DNA of 6,716 bases, from positions 1 through 6,716 of the forward strand of contig JBHJGU010000119.1 in NCBI GenBank assembly GCA_050331475.1, written 5' to 3'. The DNA is from JBHJGU01 sp050331475. Lineage in GTDB: Bacteria > Pseudomonadota > Alphaproteobacteria > Caulobacterales > Maricaulaceae. Positions 5,852 through 6,716 of the stretch are shown piece after piece. Each line of letters starts with the position of its first letter. The stretch's first letter is position 1. The translations under genes were made by a program, and so were the position numbers. Under the pieces are notes generated by a model, which saw nothing but the letters and a program-made list of their open reading frames with translations, was not told the origin of the DNA and did not search any database.

Positions 5852-5936
5852 AGCCGAACTCCATCCCGACCCGGCTTAGTTTGGCGCAGTCTTCTTAAGA
5901 TTTCTTGGTTATTGTTTGCTCGCAGTTGAGGGGCTA
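5852..5936. promoter_or_regulatory. Divergent intergenic control region between acyltransferase and flippase
   Basis: This 85-base gap separates two outward-facing genes and should hold promoters for both. It contains an AT-rich core at about 5893-5918 (CTTAAGATTTCTTGG then TTATTGTTTG) between GC-rich coding DNA. I could not identify a well-spaced -35/-10 pair on either strand. A TTAA-N7-TTAA CtrA site is not present. The promoter role rests on gene layout. Confidence 0.3.
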
Positions 5937-6716
5937 ATGCAGATGCTCTTGCGTCACATTCTAGGTTATGCGCCGGCGCAAGCTGTCCAAGCGCTTGTGG
6001 GCTTCGGCACGGTGGCCGCTCTGACCCGGCTGTTGAGCCCCGAAGATTACGGCCGCTATGCGCTGATCCTAGTGGGAACCCATTTCGCGCACATGCTGGC
6101 CTTCACGTGGTTGGAGTCCGCGCTTTCCCGGTTTCACGCCCGGGCCGAGGCGCAGGGGCGCTTGCCCAACCATCTTAAGACCGCTTTGGCGGCCTACGGA
6201 ATCATCGCGCTCGGGCTTTTGACGCTGGGCGCCGGCGCGATCGCCGCCCTGCCGCTGAGCCCCGGCTATCAGGCCGCTTTGAGCTTCGCCTTGGCCAAGG
6301 TGGTCCTGGCGGGCGGCTTGAAGATCGCGCTCGTAACCCGACGCGCCGCCCGCGAGGTGGGTCGCGGATCGGCGATCAACGCCGGGGTGCAATTGCTCGG
6401 CTTCGTGGTGGGGTTAGGTTTGGTGGCCTTCACTCCGCTTGGCGCAGCGGGGGTGTTCGCCGGCCTCGCGCTGGCGGCGGCGACGGGGCTCGCGCTAGAA
6501 GCGCCGATGTTAATCGGCCGCTCGCGCAGCGGTGCGGTCCAACCCCGGCGCCTTAAGCTTTATGCGGGGTATGGTGCGGCGGTGTCGGTGTCGTTGGTGT
6601 TTGAATTGACCTTGTACATGGGCGACCGGTTCGTAGTCGCGGGCGTTTTAGGCCAGGCGGCGACCGGGGTTTACGCCGCTCGTTATGGCGTAGCCCGCCG
6701 ATTGATTGAGCTCGTG
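5937..6716 (+). CDS. Wzx-type polysaccharide flippase, N-terminal 260 residues (runs off the right edge)
   Basis: The product is a multi-pass inner-membrane protein of the polysaccharide biosynthesis/MOP exporter class (Wzx/RfbX-like), which flips lipid-linked sugar units to the periplasm. The visible 260 codons are open to the last base; full proteins of this class are usually about 400-500 residues, so roughly half is present. The N-terminal ALTRLLSPEDYGRYAL (28-43) is the typical RLLSPxxYGxYxL signature after the first helix. Hydrophobic segments lie at about 12-30, 41-58, 84-104, 112-134, 147-166, 168-186 and 209-227. GDRFVVAGVLGQAATGVYAA (229-248) is the conserved DRxxxxxxLGxxxxGxYxxA motif after helix 7. 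GAGGGG lies 3 bases before ATG 5937 and 9 bases before in-frame ATG 5943, so 5943 may be the real start. It probably serves the same pathway as the neighbouring transferase. Caulobacter HfsF is a comparable flippase. Confidence 0.85.
   Translation, partial: MQMLLRHILGYAPAQAVQALVGFGTVAALTRLLSPEDYGRYALILVGTHFAHMLAFTWLESALSRFHARAEAQGRLPNHLKTALAAYGIIALGLLTLGAGAIAALPLSPGYQAALSFALAKVVLAGGLKIALVTRRAAREVGRGSAINAGVQLLGFVVGLGLVAFTPLGAAGVFAGLALAAATGLALEAPMLIGRSRSGAVQPRRLKLYAGYGAAVSVSLVFELTLYMGDRFVVAGVLGQAATGVYAARYGVARRLIELV

Noticed and set aside
5890..5912. CtrA-like TTAA-N7-TTAA site in the divergent intergenic region
   Set aside because: Only one TTAA half-site is present; the second half-site at the required spacing does not match.
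4898..5929. 343-codon plus-strand frame antisense to the acyltransferase
   Set aside because: It is rich in Arg, His and Gln, as GC-rich antisense frames are, matches no family, and opposes a minus-strand gene with recognisable motifs and a ribosome site.

Overview
The window looks like high-GC proteobacterial DNA, most likely from an alphaproteobacterium. The core genes are GC-rich (many GCG, GGC and CGC codons), a CCA-encoding tRNA-Ser(GCU) is present, and the right half carries an envelope-polysaccharide set (initiating sugar-phosphate transferase, FemAB/GNAT-like acyltransferase, Wzx-type flippase) of the kind found in exopolysaccharide or holdfast loci of stalked and related alphaproteobacteria. 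The taxonomic call is inference: no rRNA or phylogenetic marker is present.

Left part (1-1725) looks accessory. Positions 1-141 are one end of an IS3-family insertion sequence. The first 27 codons of its OrfA transposase read leftwards off the window, behind a leader with two adjoining hairpins. Next comes a plus-strand pair joined by an ATGA overlap: an unrecognised 190-residue protein, possibly 5'-truncated by the IS, and a 59-residue protein with two membrane segments. A minus-strand gene of lower GC follows, encoding a single-pass membrane protein with four cysteines in its exported part. An AT-rich gap without convincing genes separates it from the tRNA.

Middle (1726-3151): tRNA-Ser(GCU) on the minus strand has a plausible promoter and a rho-independent terminator. 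Its 3' end faces the accessory side, which is the usual geometry when islands insert at tRNA genes. On the other side is a ferredoxin/rubredoxin-reductase-type FAD/NAD(P)H oxidoreductase. Its frame is intact from an ATG at 1928 to 3151 except for one in-frame TAA at codon 9 (1952-1954), just before the FAD-binding GxGxxG motif. No normal start codon rescues the N-terminal half.

Right part (3152-6716): the 509-residue polyprenyl-phosphate sugar-1-phosphate transferase would load the first sugar on the lipid carrier. A convergent gene encodes the FemAB/CelD-like acyltransferase, and divergent from that starts a Wzx-like flippase that runs off the right edge. Together they suggest lipid-linked repeat-unit assembly, possible acylation or aminoacylation, and flipping across the inner membrane for a Wzx/Wzy-type polysaccharide.

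I saw no CRISPR array, no origin and no clearly new defence or metabolic system. The observations most worth checking are the single nonsense codon in the reductase, the possible self-protecting leader of the IS transposase, and the unrecognised ATGA-coupled gene pair.
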